14,010 nt of DNA from Candidatus Hebobacteria bacterium (GCA_029821235.1 JALGTT010000015.1:1-14010); one strand, 5' to 3'; counted from the stretch's first letter, positions 1 through 6,880 are shown. A program made the numbers and translations. Notes: a model not told the origin generated them from the letters alone.

Positions 1-864
1 GCGGTGCCCCACGCCAACACCATTTTCAACAGCGCGGTGGTCCCCTACGAGGGGCGCTACGCGGGCGTGTTCCGCTGTGACATGGACGACGGCAAGCCGG
101 AACTGCATCTGGGTTGGAGCGATGATGCGCTGAACTGGGACATCAACCCCGACCCCATCGTCTTCGCCTCCCATGACCCCGAGGTGCGATACGATCAGGG
201 TTACGACCCGCGCGTGGCCGAGATCGAGGGCGTATACTACATCACTTGGTGCAACGAGTACCACGGCCCCAGCATCGCCATCGCCAGAACCGACGATTTC
301 GAGCGTTTCGAGATGGTGAGCACGGCGCTGCCGCCCTATAACCGCAACGCGGTGCTCTTCCCGCGCAAGATCGGCGGACGCTACTGCATGCTGCACCGCC
401 CCAGCGACCCAGGCCACACCTCATTCGGCGAAATCTTCCTCTCCTTCAGCCCCGACCTCATCCACTGGGGAGACCACAAGTGGGTGATGCGGCCGACCGA
501 AGGCTGGCAGTCCCGGAAGATCGGCGCCGGGCCCGTTCCCATAGAGACCCCGGAGGGGTGGCTGATGATCTACCACGGGGTGAAGATCACCTGCTCCGGC
601 TTCATCTACGCCACCGGGGCGGCCCTGCTGGACCTGGAGGAGCCGTGGAAGGTGCGCTACCGCTCCAGGCGCTACCTGCTCGCCCCCACCGAGGACTACG
701 AGCGGTACGGCGACGTCCCCAACGTCATCTTCCCCATCGCCACCCTCCTCGATGAGAAGACCGGCCGCCTCGCGCTGTACTATGGCTGTGCCGACACCTC
801 CGTAGGCGTCGCCTACGCGCAACTCGACGAAGTGGTCGCCTTCGTGAAGGAACACAGCCGCTGA
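1..864 (+). CDS. GH130 family glycoside phosphorylase/hydrolase, 5'-truncated by window
   Basis: The reading frame is open from the first base of the window. A GTG lies at base 4, but the family normally has more N-terminal sequence, so the true start is probably upstream. About 286 residues are visible. The fold is the five-bladed beta-propeller of GH130, whose members mostly phosphorolyse beta-mannosidic linkages to give mannose 1-phosphate. Numbering from base 4, the sequence shows a blade-one strand (FNSAVVPYEGRYAGVFR, 8-24), the YDPRV motif with the expected general-acid Asp68, the basic stretch around LHRP (130-133), and RKIGAGP (171-177) followed by the conserved YHG (190-192). The retained basic residues fit a phosphorylase more than a hydrolase, but substrate cannot be assigned from sequence. 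The gene ends TGA at 862-864 and is followed by a repeat-rich gap. It points towards the cupin gene, which is on the opposite strand. Confidence 0.88.
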   Translation, partial: AVPHANTIFNSAVVPYEGRYAGVFRCDMDDGKPELHLGWSDDALNWDINPDPIVFASHDPEVRYDQGYDPRVAEIEGVYYITWCNEYHGPSIAIARTDDFERFEMVSTALPPYNRNAVLFPRKIGGRYCMLHRPSDPGHTSFGEIFLSFSPDLIHWGDHKWVMRPTEGWQSRKIGAGPVPIETPEGWLMIYHGVKITCSGFIYATGAALLDLEEPWKVRYRSRRYLLAPTEDYERYGDVPNVIFPIATLLDEKTGRLALYYGCADTSVGVAYAQLDEVVAFVKEHSR

Positions 865-881
865 CCGCGCAACATTTGCAG

Positions 882-960
882 GGCGGGGCAGCCCTGGGCT
901 CCGAAGCCTTGGCGAAGGAGGCTCGTTTATCCGCCTTTCCGTGTGGCGGGCTGCCCCGCC
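882..960. repeat. Palindromic intergenic repeat with 12-bp inverted arms
   Basis: Perfect 12-base inverted arms (GGCGGGGCAGCC at 882-893 and its complement at 949-960) enclose a 26-base core at 897-922. That core recurs identically at 2668-2693. It can fold as CTCC/GGAG, an internal loop with GAA on each side, then GCC/GGC. The right end (CCGTGTGGCGGG and onwards, 939-963) recurs with one change at about 2827-2851. The repeat lies between the convergent GH130 and cupin genes. No coding potential is seen. Confidence 0.75.
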
Positions 961-975
961 GTCTGCCTCCAGTGG

Positions 976-1064
976 CACAGGTGCCCCACCTGTGGCCGTC
1001 CAGCCTGTCCTGCGAAGTCCGCCGGAGGCGGACGAAGCAGGGTGGCGCAGATTTGCAATCTGCG
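976..1064. repeat. Three consecutive small hairpins
   Basis: Three perfect hairpins follow one another. Hairpin 976-994 has stem CACAGGTG and loop CCC. Hairpin 1009-1041 has a CCTGC/GCAGG outer stem, a GAA/GAA symmetric internal loop and a 7-bp GTCCGCC/GGCGGAC inner stem with loop GGA. Hairpin 1046-1064 has stem CGCAGATT and loop TGC. They fill the rest of the convergent gap and leave about 26 bases before the cupin stop. The middle one shares its internal-loop design with the cores at 897-922 and 8655-8689. Confidence 0.7.
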
Positions 1065-1090
1065 AGAGAGTGTGCCTGCCTCGCGCTGTG

Positions 1091-1432
1091 TCAGGCGCGC
1101 ACCATCACCAACATCATCTTGAACGGCGTCACCGCGCGCAGGGCATGCGGCTCATCCGCGGGCATGATCAGCATCTCCCCCGCGCGAACCCGATGAGGCG
1201 TGCCGGAGATGGTGATCTCCGCCTCCCCGTCGTACACGCACACCAACGCGTCATAGGGAGCCGTGTGCTCGCTCAGGCCCTGTCCCCGATCGAAGGCGAA
1301 GAGGGTTACGGTCCCGACCGGCTTGTCAATCACCGTCCGGCTGACCACCGACCCTTCCTGGTATTGAACCAGGTCGGCCAACGCAGCCACGCGGCCCACC
1401 AGGTCTCTCCTCTCACCGCTCTGATCCGACAT
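1091..1432 (-). CDS. Small single-domain cupin protein
   Basis: 113 residues, the usual size of a stand-alone cupin_2 barrel. The two cupin motifs are recognisable: motif 1 around residues 50-70 (GQGLSEHTAPYDALVCVYDG), with His56 but with the second His and the Glu replaced, and motif 2 around 85-98 (GEMLIMPADEPHAL), with His96. The reduced metal-ligand set means either unusual metal binding or a binding-only role. Such proteins often bind small carboxylates or sugars or act as sensors. The start is set by a GGAGGAG ribosome site six bases before the ATG. An overlapping ATG one frame away is not used by this frame. The gene is divergent from the NrpR-like regulator, 152 bases apart, and could share its control region. 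Confidence 0.85.
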   Translation of the reverse strand: MSDQSGERRDLVGRVAALADLVQYQEGSVVSRTVIDKPVGTVTLFAFDRGQGLSEHTAPYDALVCVYDGEAEITISGTPHRVRAGEMLIMPADEPHALRAVTPFKMMLVMVRA

Positions 1433-1505
1433 GCCATGCTCCTCCCACGCCCCGGCGACCCAGGTTCCCGCCGGCGGAGGCGCGCTCCTGCCAATCGTCC
1501 ACCTC

Positions 1506-1534
1506 TTGCGCGCCCCCTGGCCAGTAGGTAATAT
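1506..1534 (+). promoter_or_regulatory. Putative sigma-70-type promoter of the NrpR-like gene
   Basis: TTGCGC (1506-1511) and TAATAT (1529-1534) are separated by exactly 17 bases. The -35 is poor (three of six) and the -10 fair (four of six). The predicted transcript start near 1541 would leave a leader of about 44 bases. The -10 lies inside the left arm of the inverted repeat at 1518-1560. Confidence 0.45.
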
Positions 1535-1560
1535 GAGCAGGACTTATTGCCTACCGGCCA
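1518..1560. promoter_or_regulatory. Large inverted repeat, probable operator (autoregulation)
   Basis: Two 16-base arms (TGGCCAGTAGGTAATA at 1518-1533 and the near-complement at 1545-1560) match at 14 of 16 positions around an 11-base spacer. The repeat covers the predicted -10 and transcript start of the regulator gene and ends 24 bases before its ATG. A protein dimer or tetramer bound here would block transcription. The obvious candidate is the adjacent NrpR-like protein, possibly also controlling the divergent cupin gene. The archaeal NrpR sites (GGAA-N6-TTCC and variants) have much shorter spacing, so this is not a copy of the known operator. Confidence 0.6.
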
Positions 1561-1584
1561 TCTCACATCCTGGGGGTTGCTGAC

Positions 1585-2583
1585 ATGCGATCAAACCGTT
1601 CGTCTGCCGATGTGGAGCGCAAACTGCTCGCCATTCTCCGCATCGTGTCGGAATCGGAGGGCCCCGTGGGGGCGCGCGCCATCGCCAACCAATTGCGCGC
1701 CGAGGGCATCGAACTCAGCGAGCGCACGGTCCGCTATCACCTCCGGCTGATGGACGAGCGGGGGCTCACCAAGAACCTCGGCGAGCCGGGCCGCGTCATC
1801 ACCGAGCGCGGTCTGGAGGAACTCCAGAACGCGGGCGTCAGCGAGAAACTCGGATTCGTCAGTTCCCGCATCGACTCCCTCGCCTACCGCGCCACCTTCG
1901 ACATGGACACCAAACAGGGAGAGATCATCCTCAACCTCTCCTTCATCCCGGAGGCCCGCTTCGACGAGGCCCTCGAGGTGATGCGCGACGTCTTTCGCGC
2001 CGGCTACTGCATGTCAGAACTCGTCGCGGTGGAGAAGGCCGGCGCCCGCGTCGGCACCATCCGCGTGCCCGAGGGGATGGTGGGGCTGGGCACCGTCTGC
2101 ACCGTCACCATCAACAGCGTGCTGCTCAAGCGCGGCATTCCGGTGGAGTCAAAATACGCGGGACTCCTCGAGATCTACCGCGACAAGCCGTTCCGCTTCA
2201 CCGACTTGGTCGCCTACTCCGGCACCACGGCCGACCCGACGGAGTTCTTCATCGTGGGCGGCATGACCAGTGTCCGAGAGGCGAGCCTGCGCGGACACGG
2301 CAAGATCCTCGCCAGTTTCCGGGAGGTGCCTGCGGTGGCGGAGGCCGACCTCCACGCCATCCTGGAGCAATACCGGGCCAACGGGCTCGGCGGCCTCCTG
2401 GGCGTGGGCAAGCCGAGTCAATCCCTCTTCGAGGTGCCCGTGCCCATGGAGCGCATTGGCTTCGCTGTCGTCGCCGGCCTCACCCCGGTCGCCGCCCTCA
2501 CCGAGGCAGGCATCCCGGTGGTGAACAAGGCGATGAGCACGCTGGTGCCCTTCTCCGAACTCAGGCCGGTCACCGACCTGTAG
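1585..2583 (+). CDS. NrpR-like transcriptional regulator (winged helix + DUF128/NRD domain)
   Basis: 332 residues. Residues about 10-75 form an RNase_R-type winged helix (RAIANQLRAEG then SERTVRYHLRLMDERGL). Residues about 85-330 are one DUF128/NRD effector domain, with the characteristic GTVCTVTINSVLLKRGIPV segment near 170-190 and FFIVGGMTSV near 215-225. In methanogens NrpR represses nitrogen-assimilation genes and is released by 2-oxoglutarate. It is best known in archaea, while bacterial homologues are little studied, so the effector here is inference. The ATG at 1585 follows GGGGG about nine bases upstream. The gene's control region carries an inverted repeat at 1518-1560. A glutamate synthase-like gene lies 1.3 kb downstream on the other strand, which suits a nitrogen role. 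Confidence 0.85.
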   Translation: MRSNRSSADVERKLLAILRIVSESEGPVGARAIANQLRAEGIELSERTVRYHLRLMDERGLTKNLGEPGRVITERGLEELQNAGVSEKLGFVSSRIDSLAYRATFDMDTKQGEIILNLSFIPEARFDEALEVMRDVFRAGYCMSELVAVEKAGARVGTIRVPEGMVGLGTVCTVTINSVLLKRGIPVESKYAGLLEIYRDKPFRFTDLVAYSGTTADPTEFFIVGGMTSVREASLRGHGKILASFREVPAVAEADLHAILEQYRANGLGGLLGVGKPSQSLFEVPVPMERIGFAVVAGLTPVAALTEAGIPVVNKAMSTLVPFSELRPVTDL

Positions 2584-2604
2584 GCGGGCATTGCCATGCC
2601 CGCC
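2583..2604. terminator. 22-nt hairpin at the end of the NrpR-like gene
   Basis: A perfect 9-bp stem (GGCGGGCAT/ATGCCCGCC) has a TGCC loop and begins on the last base of the TAG stop codon. No T-tract follows, so it is a terminator-like hairpin rather than a proven terminator. It belongs to the same 22-base hairpin family as 8740-8761, 8845-8866 and 13233-13254. Confidence 0.5.
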
Positions 2605-2647
2605 ACAGTGGGCACAGTCGGGACGAACTCATGCGCGCAGGCCCTGC

Positions 2648-2704
2648 TGTAGGGCGGGGATACTTCAGGCTCCGAAGCCTTGGCGAAGGAGGCCAATCCC
2701 CGCC
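2648..2704. repeat. Palindromic repeat with CTGTAGGGCGGGG edge
   Basis: The element starts CTGTAGGGCGGGGAT. GGCGGGGAT (2653-2661) is inverted at 2696-2704. Between them is a core (2668-2693) identical over 26 bases to 897-922. This is the same architecture as the first repeat but with different outer arms, so the arms and the core vary independently. Confidence 0.75.
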
Positions 2705-2735
2705 AAACCACATACCTTGATCCAGCCACCCCATG

Positions 2736-2848
2736 CGCAAGCTGCGCTTGCGTGGCGGGCAAAGTTGTGCCCGCCCTACAGAACGGCCCGTTTGTAGGGC
2801 GGGGTAATCTCTGCCTGCCCGCCAGGCCGTGTGGCGGGTTGCCCCGCC
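2736..2848. repeat. Composite palindromic repeat cluster
   Basis: Nested and overlapping hairpins are present. The 2736-2752 hairpin has stem CGCAAGC and loop TGC. The 2754-2775 hairpin is GGCGGGCA/TGCCCGCC. Arms CCGCCCTACA (2771-2780) and TGTAGGGCGG (2793-2802) enclose a smaller AACGG/CCGTT palindrome. GGCGGGGTAA (2798-2807) pairs with 2839-2848 with one wobble and contains CCCGCCA/TGGCGGG (2818-2838). Neighbouring hairpins share bases, so they cannot all form at once. The cluster lies in the convergent gap between the regulator and the sugar kinase. Confidence 0.7.
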
Positions 2849-2868
2849 GTCCTCACCCACAAACACCG

Positions 2869-3801
2869 CTACCCTCCCCCCAACCGCGCCACCACCTCCT
2901 CCCTCCACTCCACCCCCATCGCGCGGAGGGCGAGCAGCGCCGCGCCGGCTGCGGGGCTGAGGGCTGGCACGAGGGGGCGCGCGCTCGGGGCCGCCGCGCG
3001 AATCCTCTCACACACCCGCTCCCACCACAGCCGGCAGTTGCGCGCTACGCTGCCGATGGCGATCGCGGGGAACGAGATCTCCTCGAACTCCAGCTCGCGC
3101 ACCACATCCAGCGCGACCTCCGCCAGTTCGTCAGCCGCGCGCTGGATGCATGACACGGCCACCGCGTCTCCGGCCTCCGCCTCCTGGTTAACCACCCGCG
3201 CCAGGGCCGCTATCTGCCTCCGCCCCAGCCCCTTCCAGTACACCAGGTCGAAGACCGCCTTGCGGTCGGGCGCGCCCAGCGCCCGGGGGATCGCCTCTGC
3301 CAGAGACGTTCGTCTCGCCGCGGTCCAATCTGAGGCGAAGGCCGCCCTCAGCCCCCGCAGGCCGATCTCATAGGCGCTTCCATAGTCGTTGAGAACCGGC
3401 CCCAGGCCCCCGAAGTGCAGCTCGCGCCCCTCCGCCGTCCGCCCGTGCACGAACGACCCCGTTCCCGCCAGCACGATCAGGCCCCACTCCTCCTGCGCGC
3501 TGGCGAAGGCGGTATCCACCTCGCCCGCGGGGAGATGTTGGAGGTGGCGGTTGCGGGCGGCGATCGCTCTCCGGGGCGCGCCCTCCGGCAGGTGTCCGGC
3601 CGACCACACCTCCGCGTCCTGCACGCCCTCCAGCGCCTGCTCTATCGCCTCCACATAGGAGGCGGCGATCACCTCCGGGGGATCATAGTACACATGCGTC
3701 GGACCTCCCCGGCCATGCCCACTCACCCGCCCCTTCTCGTCCACCAGCAGGGCATCGCACTTCGACCCGCCGCCATCTATCCCCAATGCAAACCGCGCCA
3801 T
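2869..3801 (-). CDS. BadF/BadG-type ATPase, N-acetylglucosamine kinase-like sugar kinase
   Basis: 310 residues, normal for the BadF/BadG/BcrA/BcrD ATPase family, which includes N-acetylglucosamine kinases. The ASKHA nucleotide-binding signatures are present: phosphate-1 loop IDGGGSKCDALLVD (8-21), the phosphate-2-like AGTGS (112-116) after a strand of hydrophobics, and GGLGPVLNDYGSAYEIG (131-147), typical of the GlcNAc kinase branch. Asp96 sits in the region that usually supplies the catalytic base. The start is the ATG at 3801, with GGGAG three bases before it. A longer reading frame to 3915 runs into the hairpin behind the glutamate synthase-like gene and is not needed. Likely role: phosphorylation of an amino sugar or related hexose in the cytoplasm. 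The exact sugar is not determinable. Confidence 0.85.
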   Translation of the reverse strand: MARFALGIDGGGSKCDALLVDEKGRVSGHGRGGPTHVYYDPPEVIAASYVEAIEQALEGVQDAEVWSAGHLPEGAPRRAIAARNRHLQHLPAGEVDTAFASAQEEWGLIVLAGTGSFVHGRTAEGRELHFGGLGPVLNDYGSAYEIGLRGLRAAFASDWTAARRTSLAEAIPRALGAPDRKAVFDLVYWKGLGRRQIAALARVVNQEAEAGDAVAVSCIQRAADELAEVALDVVRELEFEEISFPAIAIGSVARNCRLWWERVCERIRAAAPSARPLVPALSPAAGAALLALRAMGVEWREEVVARLGGG

Positions 3802-3860
3802 GTCTCCCGTTTCCCACGGCGCCGCGCGAAAACCTGTCGCGGAGCGCCCGCGCCAACAAT

Positions 3861-3888
3861 CGAGAGGCACCCTGTCGGGCGCCTCTCG
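3861..3888 (-). terminator. Terminator-like hairpin between glutamate synthase-like gene and kinase
   Basis: CGAGAGGC (3861-3868) pairs perfectly with GCCTCTCG (3881-3888). Inside are one A-C mismatch, a CCC/GGG pair and a TGTC loop. It lies 35 bases past the stop of the gene at 3923-5521 in the direction of transcription. Only a weak T-rich stretch (ATTGTTGG) follows on the minus strand. It suggests the kinase is at least partly uncoupled from the upstream gene. Confidence 0.6.
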
Positions 3889-3922
3889 GTGATGATGGGA
3901 TCGGCCCCGAGTCAACCCGGGG

Positions 3923-5521
3923 CTAGAAATCGAGCATCTTCTCGAACATCTGCCGTCGCGCCTGCTCCACCAGTGGAATCCCCGTCACCTTGGCGCAACG
4001 CTCGGTGAGGGAGGCGAGATCCTCCCGGGAGAGCAAGTCGAGCTTCCACTTGCGGGAGCCGGCCAGCAGCTGCTTCAAGCCCACCCCCAGACGGTCGGTC
4101 AGGTAGGTGTAGCAGCCCACCGCGGACCACGAAATCTGCTTGCCTACGGCCTCGCCATACTGCTTCTGGAGGTCGGCGCTGGAAATGAAGAACTGCTCCG
4201 GCCGGTCGCCATAGAGGCTCTGGAAGCTCTTCGGGAGTTTGCCCTTCTCGGCCAGCTCCGCGAAGTAGGAGGATTTCATCACCGCGGTGAGCGGGGCCCT
4301 CGCCATGCCGATGGCCTTCACCACCGGGCCGTCGCCCAAGTTGCTCATCGCCATCGCCTTGAACATCTGCGTCTCGTTCACAAATCCGCCGGCGATGACA
4401 ATGTCGGGCACGTGCTTGCCCTTCTCCTTGAGAATGCGCACCCCATCCAAAACCTGGGCCAGCAGATAGACGGTGGGAGTGGAGCACTCGTTCATCATCG
4501 GCACCGGGCTCATTCCGGTTCCGCCGCCGGCTCCGTCGAAGGTGAGCATGTCAATCTTCGCCTTGGAGGCGCACCGCAGGGTGAAGGCCACCACGCCCGG
4601 ATGATAGGCGCCGGTCTTGAGGAAGACCCGCTTCGCCCCCTGCTCCCTCAGCCATCCCACGTCGTCAACGAAGGCCTGCTCCTCGGGCATGCCCACCCGG
4701 CTGTGCCGCTCGAAGGTGCGGAACACGCCCCTCCGGAAGGCCTCCTGATTCGCCTCGTCCTCCGGGTCCGGCAGGACGATATAGCCCCGCTTCTTCAGCT
4801 CGATTGCCTTGGCGAGATCGCCGATGCGCACCTCGCCGCCGATCGCCTTCGCGCCCTGGCCCCACTTGCGCTCGATGGTCTGCACCTCCAGAGTCTTCAG
4901 CGCGTAGAGGTCCACACCGGCCCGGATGTCCTCCACATTGGTCTGCACAACGATGTCGCCGTGCTCGCCGTCCCAGTACTTGCGATAGGCGTTCACCCGC
5001 TGCGCCAGGTCCGGCGCATTCGTCACCTTCCCCTGCGCGTCATACTCCGAACGACTGTCCATTCCCGCGATGTTCTCGCCGATAGTGAGAATGATGCCGG
5101 AGAGCGCGGCCCCCACCGCCAACCCGTCCCAGAACCGCTTGGCCACCTCTGTCGAGCCCAGCCCGGGAATCACCACCGGCACCTTGAGGGGCACCCCGCC
5201 CACCGATGTGCTCACATCCACATTCGGGAAAATGGCGGCATCGGAGTCCGCCGCGATCCCCTGGGCCCCCAGCACCTCCACCTGTATCTGCAGGTCGCTC
5301 CAGTTCAGAAGATAGTCCTTGTTCGAGGCGGCCGTGCTCTCCCCGAAGTATTCCGGGCTGGGATAAAGCACCTCTCGGCCGCGGAAGGCCGACTTGCCGA
5401 CCTCACACAGCACCTGACAATCACGAATGCACAGCGGGCACATTCCAGAAATGGGACATGCATCACGGGCGCGCAAGGTCGTCCCAGAAGTCGAGCGCGC
5501 GTTCTCGTTGTACCAGGGCAT
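3923..5521 (-). CDS. FMN-binding glutamate synthase-like protein with N-terminal cysteine cluster
   Basis: 532 residues. Residues about 70-430 are the FMN-binding alpha/beta barrel of glutamate synthase (GltB central domain). Landmarks are VPVVIPGLGSTEVAKRF (114-130), QGAKAIGGE (222-230, matching QGAKPGEGG of the family), GAGGGTGMSP (330-339) and DIVIAGGFVNETQMFKAMAM (373-392). No class-II amidotransferase domain is present, so ammonia or a partner subunit would have to supply nitrogen. The cysteine triad that binds the [3Fe-4S] cluster in classical enzymes is absent after IGMARAPL (404-411). Instead an N-terminal group of Cys22, 28, 31, 35 and 39 could bind an Fe-S cluster or zinc. The reaction may therefore differ from standard glutamate synthesis. 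The start ATG has AGGGAGG seven bases upstream, and a good promoter lies at 5594-5622. Confidence 0.85.
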   Translation of the reverse strand: MPWYNENARSTSGTTLRARDACPISGMCPLCIRDCQVLCEVGKSAFRGREVLYPSPEYFGESTAASNKDYLLNWSDLQIQVEVLGAQGIAADSDAAIFPNVDVSTSVGGVPLKVPVVIPGLGSTEVAKRFWDGLAVGAALSGIILTIGENIAGMDSRSEYDAQGKVTNAPDLAQRVNAYRKYWDGEHGDIVVQTNVEDIRAGVDLYALKTLEVQTIERKWGQGAKAIGGEVRIGDLAKAIELKKRGYIVLPDPEDEANQEAFRRGVFRTFERHSRVGMPEEQAFVDDVGWLREQGAKRVFLKTGAYHPGVVAFTLRCASKAKIDMLTFDGAGGGTGMSPVPMMNECSTPTVYLLAQVLDGVRILKEKGKHVPDIVIAGGFVNETQMFKAMAMSNLGDGPVVKAIGMARAPLTAVMKSSYFAELAEKGKLPKSFQSLYGDRPEQFFISSADLQKQYGEAVGKQISWSAVGCYTYLTDRLGVGLKQLLAGSRKWKLDLLSREDLASLTERCAKVTGIPLVEQARRQMFEKMLDF

Positions 5522-5593
5522 TCTTCCGCCTCCCTAAGGTTTGGATCGGCTTTAGGTCGGTAGCAGGTTGCCGGCCGCCGTCTGCCGACAAGC

Positions 5594-5622
5594 ATTCTGC
5601 CAGTTTCCACCCGTGAAGTCAA
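5594..5622 (-). promoter_or_regulatory. Promoter of the glutamate synthase-like gene
   Basis: On the minus strand, TTGACT (5622-5617, five of six) is followed after exactly 17 bases by CAGAAT (5599-5594, four of six). The predicted start near 5587 leaves a leader of about 65 bases. A short inverted repeat AGGTC-GTTG-GACCT (5668-5681) lies about 45 bases upstream and might be a regulator site. It does not match the inverted repeat before the NrpR-like gene. Confidence 0.55.
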
Positions 5623-5696
5623 CGCCATCCAGAATGCCGCCCTCTGGTGGGCGAACTGGCGAATGGTAGGTCGTTGGACCTCACGTCATTTGGGGG

Positions 5697-5738
5697 CCAA
5701 CGATAAGGGCCGGCCGCCTGGCCGGCCCTTATCGTTGG
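5697..5738 (-). terminator. Perfect 19-bp-stem hairpin, terminator-like
   Basis: The 19-base arms (5697-5715 and 5720-5738) are exact complements around a GCCT loop. The stem contains GGCCGGCC next to the loop and CCAACGATAAGGG at its base. It starts 22 bases beyond the stop of the secreted duplicated-domain gene and lies upstream of the glutamate synthase-like promoter. No T-tract is seen on either side, so it may act as a 3'-end stabiliser or transcription barrier rather than a textbook intrinsic terminator. It does not share the GTAGGGCGGG motif of the other repeats. Confidence 0.6.
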
Positions 5739-5760
5739 TGCTATGCTCTTCAGAACTCGA

Positions 5761-6834
5761 CTAGCGGCCGCGCCCTCTGCCTCGGCCACGGCCCCTTCCC
5801 CCTTCGTCATCCTCGATCACGATCACCACATCGGCGCCGCGTCCCTTCTTCGCCTGTCCGGGGGGATGATACGGATCGCCGTGCTTCGCCCAACCCGTCT
5901 TCCGACCGCGGTCCCAGCCGGGCGGCCGGTAGTGAGGGTCCTCGCCCAGGCCCACGAAGATGGGAGCGCTGTCGAAGTAGCGGTAGTGGGACCGGTGCCG
6001 CGCGTACTCCTTTGCCCGGAGCGCCATCGCGTCCACGATCGCGGTGCAGGCGACCCCCTTCACGCGCTTCAACTTCAGCGGGTTCACGGAGTCCGAGGGC
6101 ACCAGGATGCGCAGCCGCACTCTTCCCCGGTCGAACAACTGCTCGAACTGCCAGACCGCTCTCACCTTGTCCACCTGGGCCCTCGGGCCGGCCACCTGCA
6201 TCATCCCGATGTAGGCCTTGGTGCCGAAGCTCAGATACGGCACCACCTTGGTCACGCCCGATGGCGTTGCCCCCTGGTTCTTGAAGACGCCGTTGATGAA
6301 ATTGTTGATCTGCGGCCCGTATTCGTTGACCGCCAGCGCGATCGCCCCGGCCTTCAACACGTCCCCCGCGTTGAACCGCTCGGAGGGCGGCAGTCGGTAG
6401 GCGTTGCTGCTCAGCGCCACATCGAGCAGGGCGCTCACCCCGACCCCCTTCACCCGGTCCATGCTCAGCGGATTGACGGAGTCCATGGGCATCAGCAGCT
6501 TGATGCGGTACTGCTTGTTGTCGAAAGCGGTCTCCAACTGGACCACCGACCTGACCTTGTCCACCAGAGACCGAGACCCGGCCACCTGGGCCGCGCCGAC
6601 ATACCCCTTCTCCCCCAGGCTGATCACCGGAATCACCTTGGTCGAGGCGCCGGGCGGCAGGTTTCGGTTGGCGGTGATGTTGTTGATCGCCTTGTCCGCG
6701 GGGTCCGCGATCGCATTCACCACCGCTCCCACGGTCACCGTCTTGAGCACGGCCTGACCCAGGTCAACGGCCGCCGCTGGCCGGCCGAGCGCAACCAGCA
6801 GAAGAACGATGACCACGCTCACTCTGCTACTCAT
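5761..6834 (-). CDS. Secreted protein with tandemly duplicated unrecognised domain and Arg-Gly tail
   Basis: 357 residues. Residues 1-22 are a clear signal peptide (VVIVLLLVALGRPAAA), with cleavage likely near Ala22. Two copies of a domain of about 120 residues follow (about 28-147 and 158-280). Residues 65-131 align without gaps to 195-261, with 38 of 67 identical by my count. Shared landmarks are TKV-P, QVAG-R, VDKVR, DSVNPL and RVKGV. The C-terminal part is rich in His, Tyr, Pro and Gly and ends in an acidic EDDE followed by alternating Arg-Gly (346-357). I do not recognise the domain. The chosen start has GGGAGGATC four bases before the ATG. An upstream extension to 7224 would run antisense through the tRNA gene and is rejected. 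The gene appears to be a monocistronic unit, with its own promoter and a strong hairpin after it. Confidence 0.82.
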   Translation of the reverse strand: MSSRVSVVIVLLLVALGRPAAAVDLGQAVLKTVTVGAVVNAIADPADKAINNITANRNLPPGASTKVIPVISLGEKGYVGAAQVAGSRSLVDKVRSVVQLETAFDNKQYRIKLLMPMDSVNPLSMDRVKGVGVSALLDVALSSNAYRLPPSERFNAGDVLKAGAIALAVNEYGPQINNFINGVFKNQGATPSGVTKVVPYLSFGTKAYIGMMQVAGPRAQVDKVRAVWQFEQLFDRGRVRLRILVPSDSVNPLKLKRVKGVACTAIVDAMALRAKEYARHRSHYRYFDSAPIFVGLGEDPHYRPPGWDRGRKTGWAKHGDPYHPPGQAKKGRGADVVIVIEDDEGGRGRGRGRGRGR

Positions 6835-6880
6835 AGCAGATCCTCCCTGTCTGTTAGGGTCCCCGGCCGCCCGTCGTCCG

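Noticed and set aside
865..1064. CRISPR array or tandem repeats
   Set aside because: The repeated pieces are palindromic, variable in arms and irregular in spacing, with no regular repeat-spacer periodicity and no cas genes.
1518..1560. Archaeal-type NrpR operator (GGAA-N6-TTCC)
   Set aside because: Half-sites GGTAAT and ATTGCC are present, but the distance between them is much larger than six bases, so the known archaeal consensus does not apply.
2584..2868. Insertion sequence remnant
   Set aside because: No transposase fragment in any frame and no target-site duplication could be seen. The palindromes fit a REP or MITE-like repeat better.
4412..5563. 383-codon open frame on the plus strand
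   Set aside because: Antisense shadow of the glutamate synthase-like gene, with no recognisable motif.
5522..5593. Riboswitch in the leader of the glutamate synthase-like gene
   Set aside because: The predicted leader is only about 65 bases and shows no known riboswitch core or terminator/antiterminator pair.
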